Shown in pieces: positions 38,272-45,721 of a stretch of 64,000 nt of DNA. Position 1 is the first letter of the stretch. The number at the start of each line of letters is the position of its first letter. Where the stretch lies: NCBI RefSeq assembly GCF_900116645.1, contig NZ_FPBO01000027.1:1-64000 (forward strand), in the 5' to 3' direction. The translations under genes were made by a program, and so were the position numbers. Under the pieces are notes generated by a model. That model was not told where the DNA came from. It saw only the letters and a program-made list of their open reading frames with translations, and made no database searches. This DNA comes from Pseudoduganella namucuonensis. Its GTDB lineage: Bacteria > Pseudomonadota > Gammaproteobacteria > Burkholderiales > Burkholderiaceae_D.

Positions 38272-39609
38272 TTACACCGCGTCCGACAGCGAGGTGAAGT
38301 TGAAGTCCCGCACCTTCATCGCGGGGATCAGCATCTGGAACGGCGACTCGTCGCCGCCCAGGATCTCGGGCTTGCCGATCTCGTCGATGTTGTTGAGCAT
38401 GGTGACCGGGCTTTCGTTGAAGCGGAAGTTCTTCACCGGGTGCTTGATCTTGCCGTTCTCGATGTAGAAGGTGCCGTCGCGCGTCAGGCCGGTCAGCAGC
38501 ACGGTTTGCGGGTCCACCATGCGGATGTACCAGGTGCGGGTGATCAGCACGCCCTTCTTGGTTTTGGCGATCAGCTCCTGCGTGGACTTGTTGGTGCCCG
38601 CCATGATGAAGTTGCCCGGCGCGCCAACGGCGCGCTTGCCCTGCTTCCGCGCCCAGAAGCGCGAGTAGTCCATCGCCGCGACCTTGCCGCTCTTGATGAT
38701 GTCCATGCGCTCGCGCGCCAGCATGGTGTTGGTGTCCCACGGCGTGACGGCGATGTCCTTGTCCCACGGGTCGGACCAGATGTTGACCTGCTCGTCGAAC
38801 AGCTTCTCGCCCAGGCGGTTGCCGCCGCCCTTCTTCGACAGGAAGCTGCGGCCCTCGTCCGCGCTGCGCGCGTCGAAGCCGTTGAACATGTAGGCCAGCA
38901 GGTCGGAGGTGGCGGCCGGCTCCAGGATCACCGTGTAGCGGCCAGGCTCCAGCGCCTTGGCGTCCACCGAGCGCAGCGCCTTCTCGATCGCCACGTCGGA
39001 GGCCTCGCGCGCGTCGAACCTGGCGACGTCGCCCGCGTCGCGCCGCACCCAGCCCGATCCGCGGCCGTCCTCGGTGCGCACGGTGCAGGTGAAGTTCAGG
39101 CCCGTGTTCTCCTGGTGGCCGAACACGCCCTTGGAGTTGGCGATGGCCTCGAACGCGGTGCTGTCGGTGAAGAAGCCGGCGGCCACCAGCTTGTTCTTGC
39201 GGCTGTTCTCGATGCTGTAGGCGGCCACCTGGGCGCGGAAGTCGGGATCGATGGCGGCGGTGCTCTTGCTGTAGGTGTCGCTGGCCTTGTACTCCTGCTT
39301 CGAGACGGTGGACATGAACTCCGGGTTTTCCGGCGCCAGGCGCGCCAGGTCCTCGGCGCGGCGCACGGCCTTTTCCAGCGACTTGTCGTCGAACTCGTTG
39401 ACGGTGGCGGTGCCCTGCTTCTTGCCGTAGGCGACAGACACGGACAGCTGCGTGTCCTCGACCAGGCCGGCGGTGGAGACGGCGTTGCGCGCGTAGCGGA
39501 TATTGCCCGTGCGGTTGCCGGTCAGCTTGACCTCGCATTCGTCGGCCTTGGTCAGGGACAGCACCTTGTCGGTGATGCGCTTCGCTTCTTCCTGATTCAG
39601 AAATTTCAT
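38272..39609 (-). CDS. PmbA/TldE-like protein 1
   Basis: The 445-residue partner protein starts MKFLNQEEAKRITDKVLSL and shows the same PmbA pattern as copy 2 (VRTEDGRGSGWVRR; LEPGRYTVILEPAATSDLL; TFYIENGKIKHPVKNFRF). It lacks HExxxH, as expected for the TldE subunit, and has no signal peptide. It starts 16 bp after TldD-like 1, so each TldD is paired with its own PmbA. Near-identical stretches with copy 2 suggest tandem duplication of the pair with later gene conversion. E. coli TldD and TldE form a heterodimer, so four subunit combinations are possible here. Confidence 0.88.
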   Translation of the reverse strand: MKFLNQEEAKRITDKVLSLTKADECEVKLTGNRTGNIRYARNAVSTAGLVEDTQLSVSVAYGKKQGTATVNEFDDKSLEKAVRRAEDLARLAPENPEFMSTVSKQEYKASDTYSKSTAAIDPDFRAQVAAYSIENSRKNKLVAAGFFTDSTAFEAIANSKGVFGHQENTGLNFTCTVRTEDGRGSGWVRRDAGDVARFDAREASDVAIEKALRSVDAKALEPGRYTVILEPAATSDLLAYMFNGFDARSADEGRSFLSKKGGGNRLGEKLFDEQVNIWSDPWDKDIAVTPWDTNTMLARERMDIIKSGKVAAMDYSRFWARKQGKRAVGAPGNFIMAGTNKSTQELIAKTKKGVLITRTWYIRMVDPQTVLLTGLTRDGTFYIENGKIKHPVKNFRFNESPVTMLNNIDEIGKPEILGGDESPFQMLIPAMKVRDFNFTSLSDAV

Positions 39610-39625
39610 GTTCTAGTCCTTAGCC

Positions 39626-41263
39626 TTAGCCGATCTTGCGGGCGGTGTTGATCACGTTGATGCCGTTGAAGCGCGTGGTGCTGGCGCCGTGCGACACGAT
39701 GCTGACCTGCGAAGGCTGGCCCTTGCCGTCGAAGAAGGAGCCTCCCATGCGCCAGTCGCGCTCGTCGCACAGGGCGGAGCAGGCGTTCCAGAACTCCTGG
39801 GTGTTGGACTGGTAGGCCACGTCCTCCAGCGGCTGGGTGATCTTGCCGTCCTTGATCTCGTAGAACAGCTGGCCCCCGAACTGGAAGTTGTAGCGCTGCT
39901 GGTCGATGGAGAAGGAGCCGTCGCCGACGATGTAAATGCCCTTCTTGACGTCCTTGATCATCTGGTCCGGCGTGAGCCGCTTCGTGCCGGCCTTGAGCGA
40001 CACGTTGGGCATGCGCTGGAACTGCACGCTGCTCCAGCTGTCCGCGTAGGAGCAGCCGTGCGACTCCTTCTCGCCGATGATGTGGGCCTGGTCGCGCGTG
40101 GCCTGGTAGTTCACCAGCACGCCGTCCTTGATGATGTCCCAGCTCTTGCAGCGCACGCCCTCGTCGTCGTAGCCGACCGCGCCCAGCGAACCGGCGGCGG
40201 TCTTGTCGGCGACGATGTTGACCATGTCGGCGCCGTACTTGAATTTCCTCGACTTCCATTTGTCCAGCGTGGCGAAGCTGGTGCCGGCGAAGTTGGCCTC
40301 GTAGCCCAGCACGCGGTCCAGCTCCGTCGGGTGGCCGACCGACTCGTGGATGGTCAGCCACAGGTGCTCGGGGCTGAGCACCAGGTCGTACTTGCCCGGC
40401 TCGACGGATTTCGCCGTCAGCTTGGCCTTGGCCTGCTGGCCGGCCGCGCGCGCGTCCTCCACCAGGTCGTAGGACTTGCGGTACAGCGTGGTCACGCCGC
40501 CGGCGGCCTTGAACTTGTCCTCGGCGCGGCCGTCCAGGTATTCATAGCCCATGCCGACCGGCGTGGACAGGCCGGAACGGGAGCGGAACTTGCCGCTGGT
40601 CTTGTCGACGGCGGTGGCGAAGAAGGGCATCCACAGGCGGTGCAGGTCCTGGTCGATGTAGGAGCCGTCGGTGGAGGCGAAGTACTTCTGCTGGTTCACC
40701 TGGAACAGCAGCGATTGCATGAAGCTGGCGCCGCCGTCCAGGCCGGCCTTGTTGCCGGCGATGAGCAGCTCGGCCTTTTCCTTGATGGGCACCGTGCGCC
40801 AGTCCTTGGTGTAGGGCGTGGCCCAGGCCACCTCGCCCACGCCCTTCAGCGCGGCCAGTTGCACCGGTTCGGTCTGCAGCCTGGCGTTGGCCTTGGCGAT
40901 GGCGACCGCCTGGCGCGCGGCGCCGGCCACGCCGTCCGGCGACATGTCGTTGGTGGCGGCGAAGCCGTAGGCGCCGCCCGCGATCACGCGCACGCCGACG
41001 CCGGCCGATTCAGTGTTGGTGACGTTCTCGATGTTCAGGTCCCGGGTGGTCAGGAACTGGTTCAGGTAGCGGCCGATGCGCACGTCGCAGTAGCTGGCGC
41101 CGGCCTGGGTGGCGGCGGTCATGGCCGTGTCGGCCAGCATCTTCTTGAACTTCACGTCGACCGGCTTGAGCAGCTCTTCGGCCGCGATGGCGTGGCCGAA
41201 CGGGGGCAGCAGCATTGTGCCCAAGGCAAAACCGCTAATGTTGAGAAATGCGCGTCGTTCCAT
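39626..41263 (-). CDS. TldD-like zinc metallopeptidase 1 with Tat signal
   Basis: This is the first gene of the ten-gene operon. The 545-residue product begins MERRAFLNISGFALGTMLLP and has an AxA cleavage site near 25-27 (HAIAAEE); RRAFLN fits a twin-arginine signal. The zinc site is HESVGH (306-311), with Cys 495/499 in ACSALCDERDWRMGGSFF as the likely third ligand. The core GGAYGFAATNDMSPD and GLSTPVGMGYEYLDG are TldD-like. A sigma-54 promoter with a CGGACA enhancer cluster lies 110-225 bp upstream. Export of folded metalloenzymes is the usual reason for Tat use, which fits a metal-loaded peptidase. Confidence 0.9.
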   Translation of the reverse strand: MERRAFLNISGFALGTMLLPPFGHAIAAEELLKPVDVKFKKMLADTAMTAATQAGASYCDVRIGRYLNQFLTTRDLNIENVTNTESAGVGVRVIAGGAYGFAATNDMSPDGVAGAARQAVAIAKANARLQTEPVQLAALKGVGEVAWATPYTKDWRTVPIKEKAELLIAGNKAGLDGGASFMQSLLFQVNQQKYFASTDGSYIDQDLHRLWMPFFATAVDKTSGKFRSRSGLSTPVGMGYEYLDGRAEDKFKAAGGVTTLYRKSYDLVEDARAAGQQAKAKLTAKSVEPGKYDLVLSPEHLWLTIHESVGHPTELDRVLGYEANFAGTSFATLDKWKSRKFKYGADMVNIVADKTAAGSLGAVGYDDEGVRCKSWDIIKDGVLVNYQATRDQAHIIGEKESHGCSYADSWSSVQFQRMPNVSLKAGTKRLTPDQMIKDVKKGIYIVGDGSFSIDQQRYNFQFGGQLFYEIKDGKITQPLEDVAYQSNTQEFWNACSALCDERDWRMGGSFFDGKGQPSQVSIVSHGASTTRFNGINVINTARKIG

Positions 41264-41373
41264 ATTATCTCCAAAAGAACACTGCCGGGTTTTGCGGCCG
41301 GGGGACTGCCTTGTGGGCTGTCCTGCGCCGCGAAATCTGTAGACTAGTCAACAAGCAATAAAGGGATGCGTTC

Positions 41374-41389
41374 TGCAAGTTCCATGCCA
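41374..41389 (-). promoter_or_regulatory. Sigma-54 promoter of the TldD/PmbA/MoxR operon
   Basis: On the minus strand TGGCATGGAACTTGCA matches TGGCACG-N4-TTGCA at 11 of 12 fixed positions with correct spacing. The expected start near 41363 gives a leader of about 100 nt before TldD-like 1. Of 41264-41635, this element, the enhancer cluster and a plus-strand sigma-70 promoter are all that was recognised. Confidence 0.82.
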
Positions 41390-41422
41390 TTTGTGAAATG
41401 GCCCGCTGGCCGGGCGGCGCGG

Positions 41423-41488
41423 TGTCCGGGGCTGTCCGAAGTGTCCGCGCGAGTGTCCGAACGCTGTCCGAGCGGACCGCTTCGGACA
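41423..41488 (-). promoter_or_regulatory. CGGACA repeat cluster, candidate enhancer
   Basis: TGTCCG (CGGACA on the minus strand) starts at 41423, 41433, 41442, 41454 and 41465. The spacings of 10, 9, 12 and 11 bp are close to one helical turn. An inverted copy lies at 41483-41488. Relative to the sigma-54 promoter 33 bp away, the direction of the repeats and the distal inverted copy repeat the arrangement at 14328-14376. Confidence 0.7.
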
Positions 41489-41548
41489 GTATGTAACGTC
41501 TTGTATAGGCCGCGTAACGGCGTGTATATCGGCGCCGCGACATTCCGC

Positions 41549-41577
41549 TTGACCCATGTTGCAAGTTCAACCATTAT
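41549..41577 (+). promoter_or_regulatory. Sigma-70-like promoter of the secreted methyltransferase
   Basis: TTGACC (41549-41554) and CATTAT (41572-41577) are 17 bp apart, in front of the gene at 41636. A weaker sigma-54-like alternative, CGGCACG-N4-GCGC, lies at 41591-41605, so shared control with the divergent operon is possible but less supported. Confidence 0.5.
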
Positions 41578-41635
41578 CGCCGCACGCGACCGGCACGTGT
41601 CGCGCCACCGACCTTCCAAAACCAAGGAGATTTGC

Positions 41636-42442
41636 ATGAAACGACTGTTACTGGCCGCCGCCATCGTGTGCGGCGTGGCCGGCCCGGCGCTGGCGGACGA
41701 CGCCCTGAAGGCGGCCATCGCCAGCGGCACCCGCACGCCCGCCAACGTGGAGCGCGACGCGCAGCGCCATCCGTATGAAACGCTGACCTTCTTCGGCATC
41801 AAGCCCACCATGACGGTGGTGGAACTGTCGCCGGGCGGCGGCTGGTACACCGAGATCCTGGCGCCATACCTGCGCGACAAGGGCAAGCTGATCGCCGCCG
41901 GCGCCACGCCCGGCTCGGCCAGCGAGAACGTGCGCAAGGGCGCCGCGCGCTTCCAGGAGAAGCTCGACGCCGTGCCGGCCGCCTACGGCAAGGTGCAGCT
42001 GGGCGCCTTCGAACCGGGCAACGGCGTGTACAACTACGCGCCCAAGGGCACGGCCGACATGGTGCTCACCTTCCGCAACGTCCACAACTGGATCGGCACC
42101 GGCGACGCCAACATGAAGGCGCTGTTCGCCAGCGTGTACGACGCGCTGAAACCGGGCGGCGTGTTCGGCGTGGTGGACCACCGCCTGCCGGCCTCGGTGA
42201 AGCAGGACGAGAAGGCCAGCAGCGGCTACGTGCACGAGGCCTACGTGATCAAGCTGGCGGAGAACGCGGGCTTCAAGCTGGCCGGCAAATCGGAGGTGAA
42301 CGCCAACCCCAGGGACAAGGCCGACCACGAGGGCGGCGTGTGGGCGCTGCCGCCAACCTACGGCAACAAGGACAAGGACCGCGCGAAATACGCCGCCATC
42401 GGCGAGAGCGACCGCATGACGCTGAAGTTCGTGAAACCTTAA
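41636..42442 (+). CDS. SAM-dependent methyltransferase-like protein with signal peptide (COG4798 type)
   Basis: The 268-residue protein has a clear Sec signal (MKRLLLAAAIVCGVAGPALA, cleavage near 20). A class I methyltransferase fold follows: TVVELSPGGGWYTEILAPYL (SAM loop), GTADMVLTFRNVHNW and ALKPGGVFGVVDHR. COG4798 proteins often carry such signals, though SAM is not known to be available in the periplasm, so either it is a non-canonical enzyme or the fold has another use. AAGGAG precedes the ATG at 41636. It is divergent from the TldD operon and shares the intergenic region with the enhancer cluster. Substrate unknown. Confidence 0.82.
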   Translation: MKRLLLAAAIVCGVAGPALADDALKAAIASGTRTPANVERDAQRHPYETLTFFGIKPTMTVVELSPGGGWYTEILAPYLRDKGKLIAAGATPGSASENVRKGAARFQEKLDAVPAAYGKVQLGAFEPGNGVYNYAPKGTADMVLTFRNVHNWIGTGDANMKALFASVYDALKPGGVFGVVDHRLPASVKQDEKASSGYVHEAYVIKLAENAGFKLAGKSEVNANPRDKADHEGGVWALPPTYGNKDKDRAKYAAIGESDRMTLKFVKP

Positions 42443-42454
42443 GGCCGCAACCCA

Positions 42455-42520
42455 GGGGACAGACCCTCCGCGCCACGCGCTGTCGCAACGGCACGGGACG
42501 CGGAACGCGGGTCTGTCCCC
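42455..42520. repeat. 66-nt palindromic repeat, copy B
   Basis: This copy has the same 66-nt length and ends as copy A (35123-35188), 58/66 identical. Inner arms TCCGCG (42467-42472) and CGCGGA (42499-42504) extend the hairpin. It begins 13 bp after the methyltransferase stop, ahead of the chemoreceptor gene, so it may form the 3' end of that mRNA. Confidence 0.85.
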
Positions 42521-42631
42521 GGCTCACGCCGCGTATCTCTGTAGTTTTTTAGCACAGATCGCCACAAAAACGCACGAACGATCTCTTTTTTGCACGAGAA
42601 TGTTTTCCTCACGTTCCATCCGAGGATAGCC

Positions 42632-44203
42632 ATGCGCCAGAACCTGCCCGTTACCGCGATCGAATACCAGATGGAGGAAGGCCGCCCCATCGTCTCCAAA
42701 ACCGATCTGAAGGGCAAGATCACCTACGTCAATCCCTACTTTGCGGAAGTGAGCGGCTTTTCGCAGGAAGAGCTGCTGGGCGCGCCGCACAACCTGGTGC
42801 GCCATCCGGACATGCCGGAGGCGGCCTTCGCCGACCTGTGGGCGACGCTGAAAGCCGGCCAGTCCTGGACCGGCATGGTGAAGAACCGCCGCAAGAACGG
42901 CGACTTCTACTGGGTGCTGGCGAACGTGACGCCGGTGCTGGAGAACGGCCGCGCCACCGGCTACATGTCGGTGCGCACCCGGCCGGGCCGGCAACAGATC
43001 GAGGAGGCGGACCGGCTGTACCGCGCCATCGCGGCCGGCAGCGCCGGCAACGTCGCCCTCAAGCAGGGCCGCGTGGTGAAGACCGGTTTCGCCGGCAAGC
43101 TGGCGGGCCTGCGCACGCTGAGCATCCGCGCCCGCATCAACACCGGCCTGGTGGCCTTCAGCGCCATGTTCCTGCTGATGGGCGGGATCGGCGTGAGCCA
43201 ACTGAACGGCGCCGCCGCCGGCTGGATGGGCGGACTGGCGGGCCTGGGGCTGGCCTTCACGCTGCTGCAGGCCTACGCCTTCCAGAAGGCGGTGGGCGCG
43301 CCGCTGCACCACGCGCTGGAGGCGGCGCGCACGCTGGCCGGCGGCGACCTGACCAGCGACATCGACACCTCCCGCGGCGACGACATGGGCCAGATGCTGC
43401 GCGCGCTGCAGCAGATGAATGTGAACCTGCGCGCCATCGTCGGCGACGTGCGCTCCAACGTGGAGTCGATGCGGGCCGCCACGGGCGACATCGCGGCGGG
43501 CAATATGAACCTGTCCCAGCGCACCGAGTCGCAGGCCTCCAGCCTGGAGCAGACGGCGGCCAGCATGGACCAGTTCTCGTCCACCGTGAAGCAGAACGCG
43601 GAGCACGCGCGGCAGGCCAGCCAGCTGGTGGTCTCGACCACCGAGGTGGCCACGCGCGGCGGCGATTCGGTGGCCAGGGTGGGCGCCACGATGAGCGACA
43701 TCAGCGCCTCGGCGCACAAGATCGTGGATATCATCAGCCTGATCGACGGCATCGCCTTCCAGACCAACATCCTGGCGCTGAACGCGGCGGTGGAGGCGGC
43801 GCGCGCCGGCGAGCAGGGACGCGGCTTCGCCGTGGTGGCCTCCGAGGTGCGCAACCTGGCGCAGCGCTCGGCGGCCGCGGCGCGCGAGATCAAGGGGCTG
43901 ATCGACGATTCGGTCAAGCAGGTGACGCTGGGCGACAAGCTGGTGGGCGAGGCGGGTCAGACCATGTCCGAGATCATCGGCTCGGTGCAGCGCGTGGCCG
44001 GCATCATGACCGAGATCGCCGGCGCCAGCCAGGAGCAGACCGGCGGCATCGCGCAGGTGAACCGCGCGGTGTCGGAGATGGACCAGGGCACGCAGCAGAA
44101 CGCGGCGCTGGTCGAGGAGGCGGCGGCCGCCGCCGCCAGCCTGGACGAGCAGGCCGCGCAACTGGCGCTGGCGGTGTCGATGTTCCAGGTGCGGCGGCGC
44201 TGA
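42632..44203 (+). CDS. Aer-like methyl-accepting chemotaxis protein with PAS domain
   Basis: The 523-residue chemoreceptor has an N-terminal PAS domain (about 8-120: ITYVNPYFAEVSGFSQEELLGAPHNLVRHPDMPEAAFADLW.., the Aer FAD-binding pattern). Two closely spaced helices follow (about 170-210), then HAMP, and the signalling domain with the invariant hairpin tip IDGIAFQTNILALNAAVEAARAGEQGRGFAVVA. It is probably an energy or redox sensor with no periplasmic ligand domain. GAGGATAG precedes the ATG at 42632; 14 more upstream codons are unlikely. Other chemotaxis genes are absent here. Directly behind its stop is a truncated solute-binding-protein remnant. Confidence 0.92.
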   Translation: MRQNLPVTAIEYQMEEGRPIVSKTDLKGKITYVNPYFAEVSGFSQEELLGAPHNLVRHPDMPEAAFADLWATLKAGQSWTGMVKNRRKNGDFYWVLANVTPVLENGRATGYMSVRTRPGRQQIEEADRLYRAIAAGSAGNVALKQGRVVKTGFAGKLAGLRTLSIRARINTGLVAFSAMFLLMGGIGVSQLNGAAAGWMGGLAGLGLAFTLLQAYAFQKAVGAPLHHALEAARTLAGGDLTSDIDTSRGDDMGQMLRALQQMNVNLRAIVGDVRSNVESMRAATGDIAAGNMNLSQRTESQASSLEQTAASMDQFSSTVKQNAEHARQASQLVVSTTEVATRGGDSVARVGATMSDISASAHKIVDIISLIDGIAFQTNILALNAAVEAARAGEQGRGFAVVASEVRNLAQRSAAAAREIKGLIDDSVKQVTLGDKLVGEAGQTMSEIIGSVQRVAGIMTEIAGASQEQTGGIAQVNRAVSEMDQGTQQNAALVEEAAAAAASLDEQAAQLALAVSMFQVRRR

Positions 44204-44204
44204 C

Positions 44205-44897
44205 TTCCCGCGCCTGCTGGAACTGGCGCTGGACAAGACGATCGCCAGCGACGGCCCGTACGAGATCGTCCAATACGGCTACAAGCTGACCAATCCGCGC
44301 CAGGCCGCGGAGGTGAAGAACAATGGCGTGATCGACGTGATGTGGGACGGCAGCAACCGCCAGCGCGAGACGGACTTGCTGCCGGTGCGCGTGTCGCTGC
44401 TGAAGGAACTGAACGATTACCGCCTGTTCCTGATACGCGCCGAGGACGCCGACAAGTTCGCGGCCGTCAAGACACTGGACCAGCTGCGCGCGCTGACCGC
44501 CGGCGCCGGCGTGAACTGGCCATCGACCGACGTGCTGCGCGCCAACGGCCTGCCGGTGATGACGTCGATAGACTATGAATACCTGTTTCCCATGCTGCGC
44601 GTGAAGCGCTTCGACTACATGCCGCGCGGCGCGCACGAGGCCTGGTCGGAACTGGCCCAGCACGAGGGCGAGGGACTGGCGGTGGAGCGCACCATCTTCC
44701 TGCACTACCGCGTGCCCTATTACTTCTTCGTCAGCCGCGCGCGGCCGGCGCTGGCCGCGCGCATCGAAAGGGGATTGCGGATCGCGCAGAAGGACGGCAG
44801 CTTCGACCGCCTGTTCAATTCCATCCCCGCCTTCCAGCGCGGGATGGAGGAGATTGCAGCCCGCAAGCGGCGCGTGTTCGAGCTGCACCTGCCCTGA
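44205..44897 (+). pseudogene. 5'-truncated transporter substrate-binding domain protein
   Basis: From the base after the chemoreceptor stop, a frame reads FPRLLELALDKTIASDGPYE.. to ELHLP-stop, about 230 residues. It resembles the middle and end of a periplasmic amino-acid-type solute-binding protein (LTNPRQAAEVKNNGVIDVMWDGS; DYMPRGAHEAW; HYRVPYYFFVSR). The signal peptide and roughly 50 N-terminal residues are missing, and no start codon or ribosome site is present at the junction. A GTG at 44313 could start a shorter form. A deletion that fused the preceding gene's end to this one is the simplest reading; alternatively it is a degraded duplicate. Confidence 0.65.
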
Positions 44898-44992
44898 GAA
44901 GCTGAAAAGATAGACAAAAGGGCAACCGCAAGTTAGAGTCTGCCGATGCGAAATCGATCGCAACTCCCATCAACTTCGGTGAAGGAACGGCA

Positions 44993-45721
44993 ATGAGACA
45001 ATACGGCGCGGAATTCTTTGGAACATTTTGGCTGGTGCTGGGCGGCTGCGGCAGCGCGGTGCTGGCGGCGGCGTTTCCCGGCGTGGGCATCGGCCTGCTG
45101 GGCGTATCGCTGGCCTTCGGCCTGACGGTGCTGACCATGGCCTACGCGATCGGCCACATTTCAGGCTGCCACCTGAACCCGGCGGTGTCGATCGGCCTGT
45201 GGGCCGGCGGACGCTTCCCCGCCAACAAGCTGCTGCCCTACATCGTGGCCCAGGTGCTGGGCGCGATCGTCGCCGGCGGCGTGCTGTACCTGATCGCCAG
45301 CGGCAAGGCCGGCTTCAGCCTGAGCGCCGACTTCGCCTCGAACGGCTATGGCGAGCACTCGCCGGGCGGCTACTCGCTGCTGGCGGCGCTGGTGACGGAA
45401 GTGGTGATGACGATGATGTTCCTGATCGTGATCCTCGGCGCCACCGACGGCCGCGCGCCGGGCGGCTTCGCGCCGCTGCCCATCGGCCTGGCGCTGACGC
45501 TGATCCACCTGATCAGCATCCCCGTCACCAACACCTCGGTCAATCCGGCGCGCAGCACCGGCGTGGCGCTGTACGTGGGCGACTGGGCGGTCGGCCAGCT
45601 CTGGCTGTTCTGGCTGGCGCCGATCGCGGGCGCCCTGCTCGGCGCGCTGGTCTACCGCCTGATCGGCAGCAACCAGGCGAGCCTGCAGGCGGTGCCGCAA
45701 ACGGAACGCAACGCCGCGTAA
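44993..45721 (+). CDS. aqpZ: Aquaporin Z
   Basis: This 242-residue water channel has six helices and both NPA half-helices: [16 protein letters not shown] and [15 protein letters not shown]. The narrow ar/R filter is indicated by Phe in the first helix, His in the fifth and Arg after the second NPA, which is the water-selective AqpZ set. The length is normal (231-250). GAAGGA precedes the ATG. It stands alone; its stop abuts the stop of the convergent beta-lactamase-family gene with no gap. Confidence 0.95.
   Translation: MRQYGAEFFGTFWLVLGGCGSAVLAAAFPGVGIGLLGVSLAFGLTVLTMAYAIGHISGCHLNPAVSIGLWAGGRFPANKLLPYIVAQVLGAIVAGGVLYLIASGKAGFSLSADFASNGYGEHSPGGYSLLAALVTEVVMTMMFLIVILGATDGRAPGGFAPLPIGLALTLIHLISIPVTNTSVNPARSTGVALYVGDWAVGQLWLFWLAPIAGALLGALVYRLIGSNQASLQAVPQTERNAA

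Noticed and set aside
36545-39538. Apparent 997-residue fusion upstream of TldD-like 2
   Set aside because: The frame stays open by chance through the hairpin and an out-of-frame part of PmbA-like 1; the GTG at 38182 with AGGAG and the Tat signal mark the true start.
41591-41605. Sigma-54 promoter for the methyltransferase
   Set aside because: GG and GC spacing fits but the TTGC box is replaced by GCGC; the sigma-70-like pair at 41549-41577 is better.
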